Below, in pieces: positions 8,502 to 17,736 of a DNA stretch of 64,000 nt (its first letter is position 1; each line of letters opens with the position of its first letter). This DNA is from Pantoea sp. (lineage in GTDB: Bacteria; Pseudomonadota; Gammaproteobacteria; Enterobacterales; Enterobacteriaceae). The stretch lies in assembly GCF_028283705.1 (NCBI RefSeq), contig NZ_JAPWKD010000017.1, forward strand, positions 47,778-111,777, read 5' to 3'. The notes beneath the pieces were generated by a model, which was given only the letters and a program-made list of their open reading frames with translations, ran no database searches and was not told the DNA's origin. Made by a program: the position numbers and the translations under genes.

Positions 8502-8714
8502 ATGTCTAATAAAATGACTGGTTTAGTAAAATGGTTTAACTCAGATAAAGGTTTTGGCTTTATCACTCCTGACGATGGTAGCAAAGATGTATTTGTACAT
8601 TTCTCTGCTATCCAGAGTGACAGCTACAAAACACTTGATGAAGGTCAGAAAGTTTCCTTCACCATCGAAAGTGGCGCTAAAGGCCCTGCGGCCGGAAACG
8701 TCACCGCGCTGTAA
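8502..8714 (+). CDS. Cold shock protein, CspA family
   Basis: This 70-residue OB-fold protein has both RNA-binding motifs, KGFGFI (RNP1) and VFVHF (RNP2). It ends AAGNVTAL, as CspA-family proteins do. It acts as an RNA chaperone that melts mRNA structure during cold shock. The start at 8502 gives the family length; an upstream in-frame ATG at 8475 would add nine unrelated residues. It carries the cspA-type leader and is closed by an intrinsic terminator at 8795. Confidence 0.95.
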   Translation: MSNKMTGLVKWFNSDKGFGFITPDDGSKDVFVHFSAIQSDSYKTLDEGQKVSFTIESGAKGPAAGNVTAL

Positions 8715-9058
8715 GCCGCGCTAATTATCAGTGATGCTTACAACAGCGATGAAGGCAATAGTCTGAGCAGCTAAGCTCTTCTGATAGTAAAATGAACCCG
8801 CCTGGTGCGGGTTTTTTATTACATAAATTTCAGACAGCTGCCCGGTTTTCCTGTCTGGATGCGGGGCGCTGAAGCGCTCTGACCCTCTGGTCAGGGATAG
8901 TGCTGTTGAGTCAGCCCCGGGTCTGAAGCTGTAGGCCTCTTACTCGCACAGTAGAAATTTATCGTCCAGACTTACCCCAAAGACATGGTTTGTGCAGGCA
9001 TTGTGCTTTACACTGCGCGCTGCAAAAACTGAGTAGATAAACAATTAAGTAGGCGGTA
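8715..9058 (+). other. Intergenic stretch between two cold-shock-domain genes
   Basis: Apart from the terminator at 8795-8818, I see no gene. A small dyad TGACCCTCTGGTCA occurs near 8880-8893. The last 60 bases probably carry the promoter of the next gene, but I could not name its elements. Confidence 0.5.
8795..8818 (+). terminator. Rho-independent terminator of the cold shock gene
   Basis: AACCCGC and GCGGGTT form a 7-bp stem with a CTGGT loop, followed directly by a run of T. It ends the transcript of the cold shock gene. Confidence 0.85.
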
Positions 9059-9544
9059 ATGGCGATGAAAGGCACGATCACAACCTGGTTTCAGGATAAA
9101 GGTTTTGGATTTATCAAAGATGAAAACGGTGACAACCGTTACTTTCATGTGATTAAGGTCGCCAACCCTGATTTGATTAAGAAAAATGCAGCGGTGACTT
9201 TTGAACCCACCACCAATAACAAGGGCTTGTCAGCCTATGCGGTGAAAGTCGTACCGGAAAGCAAATATATTTTTATTGCCGGTGAGCGCATTAAGCTCAC
9301 GTCGATCAAGTCTTACCTGGTTTACAGCGAAGAAGTGCCTGCCGATACCCGCATCGATAAGGAAAATGCGTTGTTGTCTGTGGGGATTCTGATGAAAAGT
9401 ATCAGACCGAAATCAGCTGCTGAACCCGCTGAAATGCGCTCACAGAAAAAACTGGCGATCACCACTTTCCAGGGAACAACGTTAATTTTTTCGGAAGATG
9501 AGATTGACGTGGAAGCTACGGTAAAAATGCTCAAGCTGAAATAA
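9059..9544 (+). CDS. Cold-shock-domain protein with a C-terminal extension of unknown function
   Basis: This is a 161-residue protein. The first 65 residues form a diverged cold-shock domain (TTWFQDKGFGFIKDENGD, RNP2 changed to NRYFHVI). The remaining 95 residues are soluble, beta/alpha-like and not recognised; they include YIFIAGERIKLTSIKSYLVY. The extension has no membrane segments, so it is not the common CSD-DUF1294 fusion. The gene lies 344 bp downstream of a cspA-type gene and has its own weak ribosome-binding site. A role in nucleic-acid binding is likely; anything further is unknown. Confidence 0.75.
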   Translation: MAMKGTITTWFQDKGFGFIKDENGDNRYFHVIKVANPDLIKKNAAVTFEPTTNNKGLSAYAVKVVPESKYIFIAGERIKLTSIKSYLVYSEEVPADTRIDKENALLSVGILMKSIRPKSAAEPAEMRSQKKLAITTFQGTTLIFSEDEIDVEATVKMLKLK

Positions 9545-9667
9545 TTCTTCCCGCCCCTGTGCCGGGATCCTGCGTTATTAATCCGCGTGATTTCGGCCTT
9601 AATATGTCGCTATATCATTATTATCGTCATCGTTTGCCCCTCATTGGGTTGTTTCATCCGGCGACCA

Positions 9668-10171
9668 TCACCACGCCTCGCTTGCCATGTAACCAATGCG
9701 GTAATTTTCCCTGGCCATGTGCGGTGCATCGCCAAAATCGGCCTGCAATAGCTGCCAGCGGCTGATATCCCAGGCGCTAAGATGTCCGTCGAGAGGCAAT
9801 AAAGAAAGGTCGCTGTGTGCGGGAATGTTCTGTTTGGTTATTGATAGCCAGCTGGCGCTTCTTATCTCATCAATACAGGGGAGATGTAGCGCCAGCCAGG
9901 TCTCAATCTGTGGCCAGCCAAAATCCTGCGTCAGCTTTTTAAAGGCAGGACTCTGTAAAAACATTGTCATCGCGTTGGCATTCTTCCAGACATAGAGCGG
10001 GGCATAGCGGTTTTCATTACTATATCCTTCACCGCATTTGGCAACCAGCCAGGCTTTAAACAACAAACCTGACAAGCCGTTTAACTTTGCCCCATTCTCC
10101 TCAATGCGCTTCTCAATGATGGTCATGTCGTAATTAGCGGGCAAGGTAAAACGATATTGCATCACAATCAT
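9668..10171 (-). CDS. DUF4865 family protein
   Basis: This 167-residue protein begins MQYRFTLPANYDM and contains ENRYAPLYVWKNANAM and FGWPQIETWLAL, which fit the DUF4865 family of putative monooxygenase-like proteins. It overlaps the start of the tautomerase-like gene upstream by 4 bp and is the last of three co-directional genes. The biochemical role is unknown. Association with CMD and tautomerase proteins suggests handling of small reactive carbonyl or aromatic compounds. Confidence 0.75.
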   Translation of the reverse strand: MIVMQYRFTLPANYDMTIIEKRIEENGAKLNGLSGLLFKAWLVAKCGEGYSNENRYAPLYVWKNANAMTMFLQSPAFKKLTQDFGWPQIETWLALHLPCIDEIRSASWLSITKQNIPAHSDLSLLPLDGHLSAWDISRWQLLQADFGDAPHMARENYRIGYMASEAW

Positions 10172-10557
10172 AATCCCTCCTCAGAGAGTAATCGCCCATT
10201 ACTGAAACTCCATTCATCGGCGGTATTAAATTGAATAATCACCATCACGTCATCCGGGCTAATATCCAGCGCCGTGTTGAGTTGATCGCATAATGTGCGA
10301 CAGAGATTCTTCTTCTGCTCGAAAGAGCGGGGCCTGCCTGCGGTGATATGGAACTGAATAAAATTGTCGCTGCGACCGGTGCTTTTATAGTGATGGTCAA
10401 ACACACGCAGACCGGCAGCTGGCGTTTCGAAAACCTGAAAGCGATCGTGGGGAGGGACGGCAAATTCCTTCTCAAGGCTTTGTTGCAGAATGTCGGAAAT
10501 TTGCACAATTTGCTCGTCGCTAAAACCCGGACGCAGAGTGATACGGGTGAAAGGCAT
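10168..10557 (-). CDS. Tautomerase family protein
   Basis: This 129-residue protein keeps Pro as the second residue (MPFTRITLRPGFS), which becomes the catalytic amino-terminal proline of the 4-oxalocrotonate tautomerase/MIF superfamily after Met removal. The C-terminal half (PDDVMVIIQFNTADEWSFSNG) matches the two-repeat YusQ-like subgroup. It shares a base with the stop of the CMD gene upstream and overlaps the DUF4865 gene downstream, so the three are co-translated. Confidence 0.8.
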   Translation of the reverse strand: MPFTRITLRPGFSDEQIVQISDILQQSLEKEFAVPPHDRFQVFETPAAGLRVFDHHYKSTGRSDNFIQFHITAGRPRSFEQKKNLCRTLCDQLNTALDISPDDVMVIIQFNTADEWSFSNGRLLSEEGL

Positions 10558-10865
10558 CAGTGTTTATCCTCTTCCAGGCATTCGAGGGCGGAAACTGCCG
10601 CAGGCCAGCCCGCGTAAAATGCCAGGTGCGTGAAAGTTTCAACAAGCTCTTCACGGTTCAGGCCATTTTGTTGCGCGAAGCGGATATGCCATGGCAACTG
10701 CTGGATACGGCCAAGAGCCGTCAGGGCTGCAAGCGTAATTAAGCTACGTTCGCGCGGGGAAAGGATTTCACGTTGCCAGATATCATTGAAAAGTAAATCC
10801 TGACTCAGTTCGGCCAACTTCGGCGCAACACGGGCCAGGGTTTCGCGATCAAGGGACTTCGTCAT
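10557..10865 (-). CDS. Carboxymuconolactone decarboxylase (CMD) family protein
   Basis: This 102-residue all-helical protein carries LSPRERSLITLAALTALGR and EELVETFTHLAFYAGWPAA, the hallmark helices of the CMD/AhpD superfamily. The CxxC pair of AhpD-type peroxidases is absent, so a peroxidase role is not supported. It is the first gene of a three-gene operon transcribed away from the LysR regulator at 10,960. Regulation by that LysR protein is likely. Confidence 0.85.
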   Translation of the reverse strand: MTKSLDRETLARVAPKLAELSQDLLFNDIWQREILSPRERSLITLAALTALGRIQQLPWHIRFAQQNGLNREELVETFTHLAFYAGWPAAVSALECLEEDKH

Positions 10866-10913
10866 AGTTGTTACTCCGTATTGACAGTGAAGTCATTCTG
10901 GCGTGATATTTTG

Positions 10914-10961
10914 ATCCTGAAAATTGAATTAATTAAGACTTACTATCCCGAATTTCAGGAT
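10914..10961. promoter_or_regulatory. Inverted repeat in the divergent promoter: probable LysR operator
   Basis: ATCCTGAAA at 10914-10922 is mirrored perfectly by TTTCAGGAT at 10953-10961. The repeat lies between the CMD operon and the LysR gene. The right arm reaches the first of three consecutive in-frame ATG codons, which favours a start at 10963 or 10966. Such a dyad would suit autoregulation and control of the divergent operon. Confidence 0.55.
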
Positions 10962-11859
10962 GATGATGACTAAACTTCCTTTGACGCTCGACCTGGATGC
11001 ACTGCGCAGTTTCGTGACCGGCATCGAGTGCGGCAGCTTTGCGCAGGCGGCACATCGCCTCTGCCGTTCAACATCGGCTGTAAGCGCACAGCTAAAAAAA
11101 CTGGAACAGCAGTGCGGTGCCGATCTGGTAGCCAGAAATGGCCGCCATCTGGCGTTGACCCATAATGGCGAGATCATTATGGGGTATGCCCGTCGGTTGT
11201 TAGCGCTAAATGATGAAGCGCTGCTAGCCCTGAATGGCAAGCTGATGCAGGGTGAAATACGTATTGGTATGCAGGAAGATTTTGGCGAGTCGCTTATGCC
11301 GGACATCCTTGGTGAGTTCAAACGCCACCATCCGGGGATGCGTATTATTGCCCGCGTCGATCGCAACCGGGGATTGCTGAATGCGATCAATGATAACGCG
11401 CTGGATATGGCGCTGTTATGGCAACCGGAGAATGCGCAGCGTGGAGGCAAATTGATCGGTCAGTGCCCGCTGGAGTGGATAACGCACCCAAAACTGGATA
11501 TCAGTACGCTGCTGGCGCAGGGTATGCCATTACCGCTGGTGATGCTTGAAAGCCCGTGCCTGATGCGTTCCCGTGCCATCGAATGTCTGGACCGGGCGAA
11601 CATCGCCTGGCAAGTGGTATTTGTCAGCCAAAGCCTGAGCGGCATTTGGGCGGCGTTGCAGGCAGGGCTGGGTATCACCGTGCGAACATGTATCGGAATG
11701 CCCGGTAACTTGCTCGTTGCCGGGAGTATTTTGCCCTCACCGGGGAATCTTGGTATTACGCTGGAGCAGGGGCTGGGAAATGAAGCCATTCATGGAGCGC
11801 AGGTGATGCTGGGGCAACTCATGGAAGAAGCGCTGCTAAGTGCCATTACCGGACATTGA
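10960..11859 (+). CDS. LysR-family transcriptional regulator
   Basis: This 299-residue protein has the LysR helix-turn-helix at residues 8-66 (LDALRSFVTGIECGSFAQAA, then STSAVSAQLKKLEQQ). A periplasmic-binding-protein-like effector domain follows from about residue 90. It is divergently oriented to the CMD-tautomerase-DUF4865 operon with a perfect dyad in between, so it most likely controls that operon. The inducer is unknown. Three ATG codons in a row (10960, 10963, 10966) leave the exact start open. Confidence 0.9.
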   Translation: MMMTKLPLTLDLDALRSFVTGIECGSFAQAAHRLCRSTSAVSAQLKKLEQQCGADLVARNGRHLALTHNGEIIMGYARRLLALNDEALLALNGKLMQGEIRIGMQEDFGESLMPDILGEFKRHHPGMRIIARVDRNRGLLNAINDNALDMALLWQPENAQRGGKLIGQCPLEWITHPKLDISTLLAQGMPLPLVMLESPCLMRSRAIECLDRANIAWQVVFVSQSLSGIWAALQAGLGITVRTCIGMPGNLLVAGSILPSPGNLGITLEQGLGNEAIHGAQVMLGQLMEEALLSAITGH

Positions 11860-12090
11860 TGACCTCAATATAAACACACCGACAGGACCTCATAACAACA
11901 GCGCAGAGTTTTGGGAAACATGTAAATAGGGTGGCCTCCCTTTTATAGCCTGGTAGTCGACGGTACTGAGAAACTGGATTAGTGCACCCAACAAACTGAA
12001 GCATCTACAGTCACAACACGTCCCAGCGCCAAATCCGCTGCCCTGACTGAAACAGTCATAGCCGCCGATTTTTTAATAACTTATTCAGAT

Positions 12091-13236
12091 TCAGTTCAGT
12101 CTGTTAACAATGACCCAGCGATTGCGTCCCTGCTGTTTAGCCTGATAAAGCGCCTCATCAGCACGGGCGATGATCTCTGCGGGCTGTCGGCTGCCTGAGT
12201 TTTGCGCGATCCCCATACTGACGGTGATCCTGTTACTGATCTCAGAAGCCACGTGCGGTAATGATGATTCTGCAATATTGCTGCGGATACGATCAGCCAC
12301 CTGAATAGCCTCATCTATGGCGGCAGCCGGCAGCACAATCAGAAACTCTTCTCCGCCATAACGGGCAACGAAATCCTCTGGCGTTCGTACTGACGCCCTT
12401 ATGATTTCAGCAACCGTAGATAAGCAGGTATCTCCGGACTGATGGCCGTAATGATCGTTGTAGCGTTTGAAATAATCGACATCGAGCATTATCAGCGCAT
12501 AGGGCTGTTCATGAAGAGACGCTTTTTCAAGATAATTTTCCATCGCGCGTCTGTTTGCTGTCCCCGTCAGGGGATCCTGATGAGCGATGACGTCAAGATG
12601 AGCGACCAGCGTCTGGTTTTGCTGGTACCGAAACCAGGCCTCATTGAACCAGCGCAGCAGAATCTGGCGTCCATAGATGAGAATAGCCGTCAGAATAAGC
12701 CAGATCACCAGGAACCGAATGCTGAGCCCCTGATTCAGTGTGATGCTGGAAATTAGCGCCATGGTCCAAAGGGGGATCAAAAAAGTCAGCAAGGATGGCA
12801 AATGATAATAAAGCGCAGACAGTGCTGTGAGCATCAGAATAACAGTCAATGGCCAGGCGAAGGAAAGAGACCACCAGACAATTAAGTGATAGCCGCTATA
12901 GCTCCACATCAGGCTAATGAAAAAAAGCACTGTCAGTTTTAATGGAATATAGCCAGCAGGAAGCTTCAGTGTCACAAAGACGAGTGAAAGAGAGCCAAGG
13001 ACAATGCCGAGCATGACCCCATCTATAATTGCGGCGATTTCGGTTGTAGCATGAATTGAAAGGTCAAAATTATCAAAAAGTACATTTCGAAAATAAATCA
13101 TCAGGGCAAAACTGATATTCACAAAAATGAACCAGCTAATACTGTTCCCCATCGCATGGTTGACCATATCTCTGCGGCTTCGCCACGCTTTTAAGCTGAC
13201 GGCGTTTTCGCGCCTCTCTCGCTTGTTTTGCTGCAT
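12091..13236 (-). CDS. Membrane-bound diguanylate cyclase (GGDEF)
   Basis: This is a 381-residue protein. Residues 30-200 hold about six hydrophobic segments forming an integral-membrane sensor region. A short linker leads to a GGDEF domain from about residue 215 (AHQDPLTGTANRRAMENYL) with the active-site motif RYGGEEFLIVLP. It should make c-di-GMP from two GTP. The RxxD inhibitory site five residues before GGEEF is not canonical (TPED), so product inhibition may be weak. No EAL domain follows. It stands alone between two unrelated operons. Confidence 0.92.
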   Translation of the reverse strand: MQQNKRERRENAVSLKAWRSRRDMVNHAMGNSISWFIFVNISFALMIYFRNVLFDNFDLSIHATTEIAAIIDGVMLGIVLGSLSLVFVTLKLPAGYIPLKLTVLFFISLMWSYSGYHLIVWWSLSFAWPLTVILMLTALSALYYHLPSLLTFLIPLWTMALISSITLNQGLSIRFLVIWLILTAILIYGRQILLRWFNEAWFRYQQNQTLVAHLDVIAHQDPLTGTANRRAMENYLEKASLHEQPYALIMLDVDYFKRYNDHYGHQSGDTCLSTVAEIIRASVRTPEDFVARYGGEEFLIVLPAAAIDEAIQVADRIRSNIAESSLPHVASEISNRITVSMGIAQNSGSRQPAEIIARADEALYQAKQQGRNRWVIVNRLN

Positions 13237-13798
13237 GCCTTATTGCCTCGCCCTTGAGTCACTCCTGATATTGTAACCCTTAAACTGAGGCAGATAATGC
13301 CTGTGATGTTTTTTTATAAAAAACAGATAGATAAAGAACGTATGATGATTCTAAAAATTATTTAATTGAAAGATTGGATAACATTAATTAATTCAAGTGG
13401 TTATAATAAAAATTATCGCCATTAGATAACCTGTCAGATTTTCACTACCGGTCCACTTCGTTCTTTGAGATCCCGTAAAATATTAGCTCCACCCTTGCCG
13501 ATTCTTTCATGCCAGACCAGGTGCATCCAAACCCACTTAAAGGAAATTTCTTCGTTAACTGATTTTTTTGACATCATTTTGCTAACGCAAACTACACTAA
13601 AATCGCACCCCCTAAAAACACTGCATTCTCAAGAGGTTCCTGACCTCGTTAGTCTCGAGATCCATCACAGCGATTTTCTCCATACAAAGGAACTCTGCTG
13701 TAACACCTGTTCAAGTTACATCTGCAGGGCCTGACAAGACAGACACAAAATAACAGGCAGTAAGCGTTATACCTTCAAATACGTTCAAGGAAACTATT
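13237..13798. other. AT-rich divergent intergenic region
   Basis: These 562 bp separate the diguanylate cyclase from the DUF1254 gene. The sequence is AT-rich and must contain both promoters. A 90-codon open frame at 13465-13734 has no ribosome-binding site and no recognisable product, and I do not call it a gene. Confidence 0.5.
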
Positions 13799-15313
13799 AT
13801 GGCCATATCAAGACGAAGTTTTTATAAGCTGGTTCTTGGCAGCGCGGCGGGCTTTGCCGTCATGAAGCATGCTGGTGCCAGACAGGCAAAAGTATTGGAA
13901 AAAATCCCTCTTCATCACGGTGCAGGCGACAAAGGCGAAACTCAGGGCGGTTTCCCTCCTGCGGGGGCGGCTTGCTCCATCGTCGATTTTGACTATCAAA
14001 TAAAGTATCAGCGGGCGTTTGAAGCGGTGCTCTGGAACATGCCTGCCGTGGCAATTTACAGTTTCCGACGCGCCGCCTTTAAGAATCTTGGTATGAAAGA
14101 TAACGACATCATTGCTTACTCCCATACGGCAACGCCTAAGCTGGAGGCCATTACGGCCAACAGCACCACACCCTACATTTCCGCATTCACGGATTTGCAG
14201 CGCGGGCCGGTTGTGCTGGAAGTGCCTGCTGCAAGCGCAGAGGGGAGCCTTTACGGGCAAATTGTTGATGCGTGGCAGTTTACCATCGCGGACGTGGGGC
14301 CTGCCGGTATGGATAAAGGCCAGGGCGGGAAGTATCTCCTCACGCCGCCGGGGTATCAGGGGGAGATACCGCAAAGCTACCTGCACGTCGCATCGCCCAA
14401 CTATCGCGTTGCCTTCGCATTCCGTTCAGTCCCCGCTGAGGGGAAATCGTTGCAGGATGCCTATCTCTATGCGAAGAAAATGCGTATGTACTACCTCAGT
14501 GAGGCCGCCAATCCCCCCACGCAGCGCTTTGTTGACCCCAGTAACGACGTCTATCCTACACTGCCGTTTTATGACGAACGCCACTTTGAGGACATGCACG
14601 CCGTTGCCAGCGTTGAACCGACCAACGAGCAGGATAAGGTGATGATGGGAATGCTTATGTCGCTGGGCATTGAGCGTGGCAAGCCCTTTAATCCTGACGA
14701 CACGACGCGTAAAGCCATGCGTCAGGCCGCGATTGACGCATGGTTTTATCTGCAACACTGGTTTGATAATTTTCCCCGCGAAAAACTGTTCTGGCCGGAC
14801 AGACACTACGCCTCGTTGCTCCAGGCAGATGATAATCAGCGGTTTACGTTCGTGTATGAAGACCGGATCGACCTGATTAATCGTGCTGCTGAGTATTTCT
14901 GGTGCACCTACATGCCGAAGCAGCTCAGTCCATCCCCTGCTACACAGTACCTGATGGCGATGGCGGACAGCCAGGGGCACTTACTGCAGGCCGGTGTGAT
15001 GTATAAGTTAACCGTGCCCGCACAGATGCCGGTGAAGCAGTTCTGGGCGTTAACCGTATACAACCGCGACACCATGTCCTTTATCTACAATACGCTCGAA
15101 CGCACTACGCTCTCCTCCTACGATCTCGACAGGATGCAAAAGAATGCTGACGGCAGCGTGACGATTTACATCGGCCCGCATGCGCCAGCGGGGCTTGATA
15201 ATAACTGGATCCCCACCAGCGGTAAACGTCCTCTGCCGGCCATGCGCCTGTATGGCCCCACCGATGCAATCAACAACAAGTCCTTCAAACTCGCTGACGT
15301 TGAGCGTGCGTAA
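13799..15313 (+). CDS. DUF1254/DUF1214 domain protein with Tat signal
   Basis: This 504-residue protein starts with a twin-arginine leader (SRRSFYKLVLGSAAGFAV), so it is likely exported folded. The DUF1254 region occupies the first half (ALWNMPAVAIYSFRRAAFKN) and the DUF1214 region the C-terminus (FWALTVYNRDTMSFIYN, then IYIGPHAPAGLDNNWIPT). Such proteins are widespread, and their biochemical function is not settled. It is 27 bp upstream of a second DUF1254 gene that has a Sec-type leader, so the two form a paralogous pair in one operon. Confidence 0.88.
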   Translation: MAISRRSFYKLVLGSAAGFAVMKHAGARQAKVLEKIPLHHGAGDKGETQGGFPPAGAACSIVDFDYQIKYQRAFEAVLWNMPAVAIYSFRRAAFKNLGMKDNDIIAYSHTATPKLEAITANSTTPYISAFTDLQRGPVVLEVPAASAEGSLYGQIVDAWQFTIADVGPAGMDKGQGGKYLLTPPGYQGEIPQSYLHVASPNYRVAFAFRSVPAEGKSLQDAYLYAKKMRMYYLSEAANPPTQRFVDPSNDVYPTLPFYDERHFEDMHAVASVEPTNEQDKVMMGMLMSLGIERGKPFNPDDTTRKAMRQAAIDAWFYLQHWFDNFPREKLFWPDRHYASLLQADDNQRFTFVYEDRIDLINRAAEYFWCTYMPKQLSPSPATQYLMAMADSQGHLLQAGVMYKLTVPAQMPVKQFWALTVYNRDTMSFIYNTLERTTLSSYDLDRMQKNADGSVTIYIGPHAPAGLDNNWIPTSGKRPLPAMRLYGPTDAINNKSFKLADVERA

Positions 15314-15340
15314 TGAATCTGTTCCGAACCGGAGTCGAAA

Positions 15341-16639
15341 ATGAAAATGAATAAAACCCTGATTGCCATGCTGCTCTCTGCCGTCACGTTGCCAGCCATG
15401 GCCCAGATAAGCGATAAAATGGCAGAAGATGCCTTTATTTATGGTTATTCCATGGATGAAGCGTATAAGTTCTTTTATGAAACGGCGGTAAAAAAAGACG
15501 TGCCGCTAAACCGCTTCCAGAACATTCGTCATCTGGCTGATGACACCTACACTGACCATCCAACGATAAATAATGACACGCTTCACCTGCAGGGCTGGCT
15601 GGATGTCAGCGCAGAGCCGGTGATTGTCAGCGTGCCGGATATGGATAAAGGGCGTTACTGGATACTGCACACCATGGATATGGGGCATTACACCACTTCA
15701 ATGATTGGATCGCGCACACGCGGCACCAAAGGTGGTCACTTTATGTTTGCCTCCCGCACCTGGAAAGGAGAAGTCCCGCCGAGCGTGACGGAGGTGATCC
15801 GTGTCGATTCCGATCTTTTGAAGATGATGGGCCGTATCATGGCGACCAGCCCTGAAGACACCAAGGTGGCGCTGGGTTACATGGATGACTGGAATATCCG
15901 CACGCTGTCTGCCTATCTGGGTGAGCTCGGCCCGAAAGCGACCGTGCACCATTGGCCCGATCCGGCGAAAACCAACTGGCTGCAGCGCGTGAACTTCATT
16001 CTGTGCGAGGGTGATATGGGCACCGCAGACAAAAAATGGATTGATCAATATAAAGCAGTAGGCATCGAGCCATGCAAAACCCACTTTACTGCAGAGCAGC
16101 TCGCCGCCGCGAAAAAAGGTGAAGAGTTGGGTATGGCGCACCTGAAAAAACTTCAGCCCACCATGACAACATCCAAAGGACTTCTGGGAACACGTGAAGA
16201 ACTGCAAAATCAGAAGCGCGACTTGTTTGCTGAAGGCACGTTGATCGGCCAGTGGGGCCTGCCGCCAGTAGAATCGGTTTATCTGCAGATAATCAAAGGC
16301 TCCGATGGCAAGAGCATCAACGGCTCAAACGGCAAACAATACCGTCTGCACTTTAAAGCCCCGGATGTCAGCCAGTTCTGGTCTTTTACGGTTTATGGTC
16401 TCGACAACATGTTTATGGCCCACAATGACATAAACCGCCACAGCCGGGGCGACCGCACGCTTAAGCCTGATGCCGACGGCATGTATACCATCGATCTCAG
16501 CGCTAAAGGTGATCCTAATAATCCCAACTGGCTGCCTATCCCGGAGAAAGATGCTTATATCATCATGCGTCTCTATGGCCCGGATCAGGCGGCAATCGAC
16601 GGGAAATACCCGGCACCCACGCTGGAAGTGGTGAAGTAG
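15341..16639 (+). CDS. DUF1254/DUF1214 domain protein with Sec signal
   Basis: This 432-residue protein has a classical signal peptide with cleavage after LPAMA. DUF1254 follows (AEDAFIYGYSMDEAYKFFYE), and a C-terminal DUF1214 segment contains FWSFTVYGLDNMFMAHND and NPNWLPIPEKDAYIIMRLYGP. It shares the C-terminal motifs of the preceding gene but is exported by a different route. A porin-like gene follows 152 bp later. A joint role in the envelope or in handling an unknown compound is inference. Confidence 0.88.
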   Translation: MKMNKTLIAMLLSAVTLPAMAQISDKMAEDAFIYGYSMDEAYKFFYETAVKKDVPLNRFQNIRHLADDTYTDHPTINNDTLHLQGWLDVSAEPVIVSVPDMDKGRYWILHTMDMGHYTTSMIGSRTRGTKGGHFMFASRTWKGEVPPSVTEVIRVDSDLLKMMGRIMATSPEDTKVALGYMDDWNIRTLSAYLGELGPKATVHHWPDPAKTNWLQRVNFILCEGDMGTADKKWIDQYKAVGIEPCKTHFTAEQLAAAKKGEELGMAHLKKLQPTMTTSKGLLGTREELQNQKRDLFAEGTLIGQWGLPPVESVYLQIIKGSDGKSINGSNGKQYRLHFKAPDVSQFWSFTVYGLDNMFMAHNDINRHSRGDRTLKPDADGMYTIDLSAKGDPNNPNWLPIPEKDAYIIMRLYGPDQAAIDGKYPAPTLEVVK

Positions 16640-16659
16640 AAAACACACGTATCGTCATC

Positions 16660-16712
16660 AATCATCCTCCCATGCTGATGTAGGGGGGATTTCGGCTTGT
16701 TTTTTTTATATC
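16660..16712 (+). terminator. Possible terminator after the DUF1254 pair
   Basis: ATCCTCCC and GGGGGGAT can pair with one mismatch. They are followed some nine bases later by a run of eight T. The distance between stem and T-run makes this a weak call. Confidence 0.35.
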
Positions 16713-16791
16713 CCTGCAGAGGTGTTTTAATTCATGGAATAAAAACACCTCTGCCATTCCGCTTCAGACACTTTCCTGAACAGGTGGATGC

Positions 16792-17595
16792 ATGAAAAGA
16801 ATCTTAACGCCTGCCCTGTCACTGTTCTTAACCGCACACACGTTGTCAGGCTATGCTGCCGATGACAGTGCCGGGCTTGCAAAACAGCTGAGTAACCCGG
16901 TCGCCAATTTGATCAGCGTGCCGTTTCAGTTGAATGTCGATGATAATGTGGGGCCGGGTAATGGCACGCGAACGCTGCTCAATGTGCAGCCGGTTATTCC
17001 TTTTTCACTGAATGCCGATACCAATATTATCAGCCGTACCATTTTGCCGTTCAGTACGCAGAGCCACGTTACCGGTCCTGGGGAAAATCAAACCGGTCTG
17101 GGCGATGTGGTGCAAAGCTTTTTCTATTCCCCAAAAGCCCCCACAGACAGTGGTATCATTTGGGGATTCGGTCCCGTACTGCTTCTGCCTACTGGCACGG
17201 ATAGTGCACTCTCTGGACGAAAATGGGGCGCTGGTCCCACTGGTGTCGTACTGAAACAGACCGGGCCGTGGACCTATGGGGCTCTGGCGAACCATATCTG
17301 GGATTATGCCGGCAGAGGCGACCGTAAGCATGTCAATGCCACTTTTCTGCAACCCTTTCTCTCCTACACGACGCCCGATGCCATTTCCTACTCTCTGAAC
17401 ACCGAATCAACCTACGACTGGACGCAAAGCGAATGGAGTGTGCCGATTAACCTGAGCATCAGTAAAGTCACTAAGATAGGTGATCAGGTGGTCCAGTTTG
17501 GGGGCGGCCTGCGTTACTGGGCACATACTCCCGATGACAGCGGCCCTGAGGGCTGGGGGGTGCGTTTTAACGTCACCTTCCTGTTCCCGCAATAA
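16792..17595 (+). CDS. Outer-membrane protein, MetA-pathway phenol degradation/transporter family
   Basis: This 267-residue protein has a signal peptide (cleavage near LSGYA). The remainder is beta-rich with alternating hydrophobic residues and ends in the aromatic pattern VRFNVTFLFPQ typical of an outer-membrane barrel. The central GPVLLLPTGTDSALSGRKWG and GPTGVVLKQTGPWTYG match the family often annotated as phenol_MetA_deg or, wrongly, neuromedin U. It follows the two DUF1254 genes and may give their substrate access through the outer membrane; that link is inferred from position only. Confidence 0.78.
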   Translation: MKRILTPALSLFLTAHTLSGYAADDSAGLAKQLSNPVANLISVPFQLNVDDNVGPGNGTRTLLNVQPVIPFSLNADTNIISRTILPFSTQSHVTGPGENQTGLGDVVQSFFYSPKAPTDSGIIWGFGPVLLLPTGTDSALSGRKWGAGPTGVVLKQTGPWTYGALANHIWDYAGRGDRKHVNATFLQPFLSYTTPDAISYSLNTESTYDWTQSEWSVPINLSISKVTKIGDQVVQFGGGLRYWAHTPDDSGPEGWGVRFNVTFLFPQ

Positions 17596-17736
17596 CTGAT
17601 TCCACGCTTTTCCGGTAGCCATTCCTGAAGGCATAAAAAGCTTGTCGAATGTCTCAGGGCGTGAAGCAGACGTTGCACACGAGCTGTTATGTTAGATTTG
17701 AGTGCTATACGCCGTCCCAAAGAGAGAGATATAACC

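Noticed and set aside
8293..8517. 74-codon frame over the cold-shock leader
   Set aside because: The stretch matches the untranslated cspA leader, and the frame lacks coding character.
13465..13734. 90-codon frame in the AT-rich gap before the DUF1254 genes
   Set aside because: No ribosome-binding site and a Cys/Ser/Leu-rich translation without homologues that I recognise.
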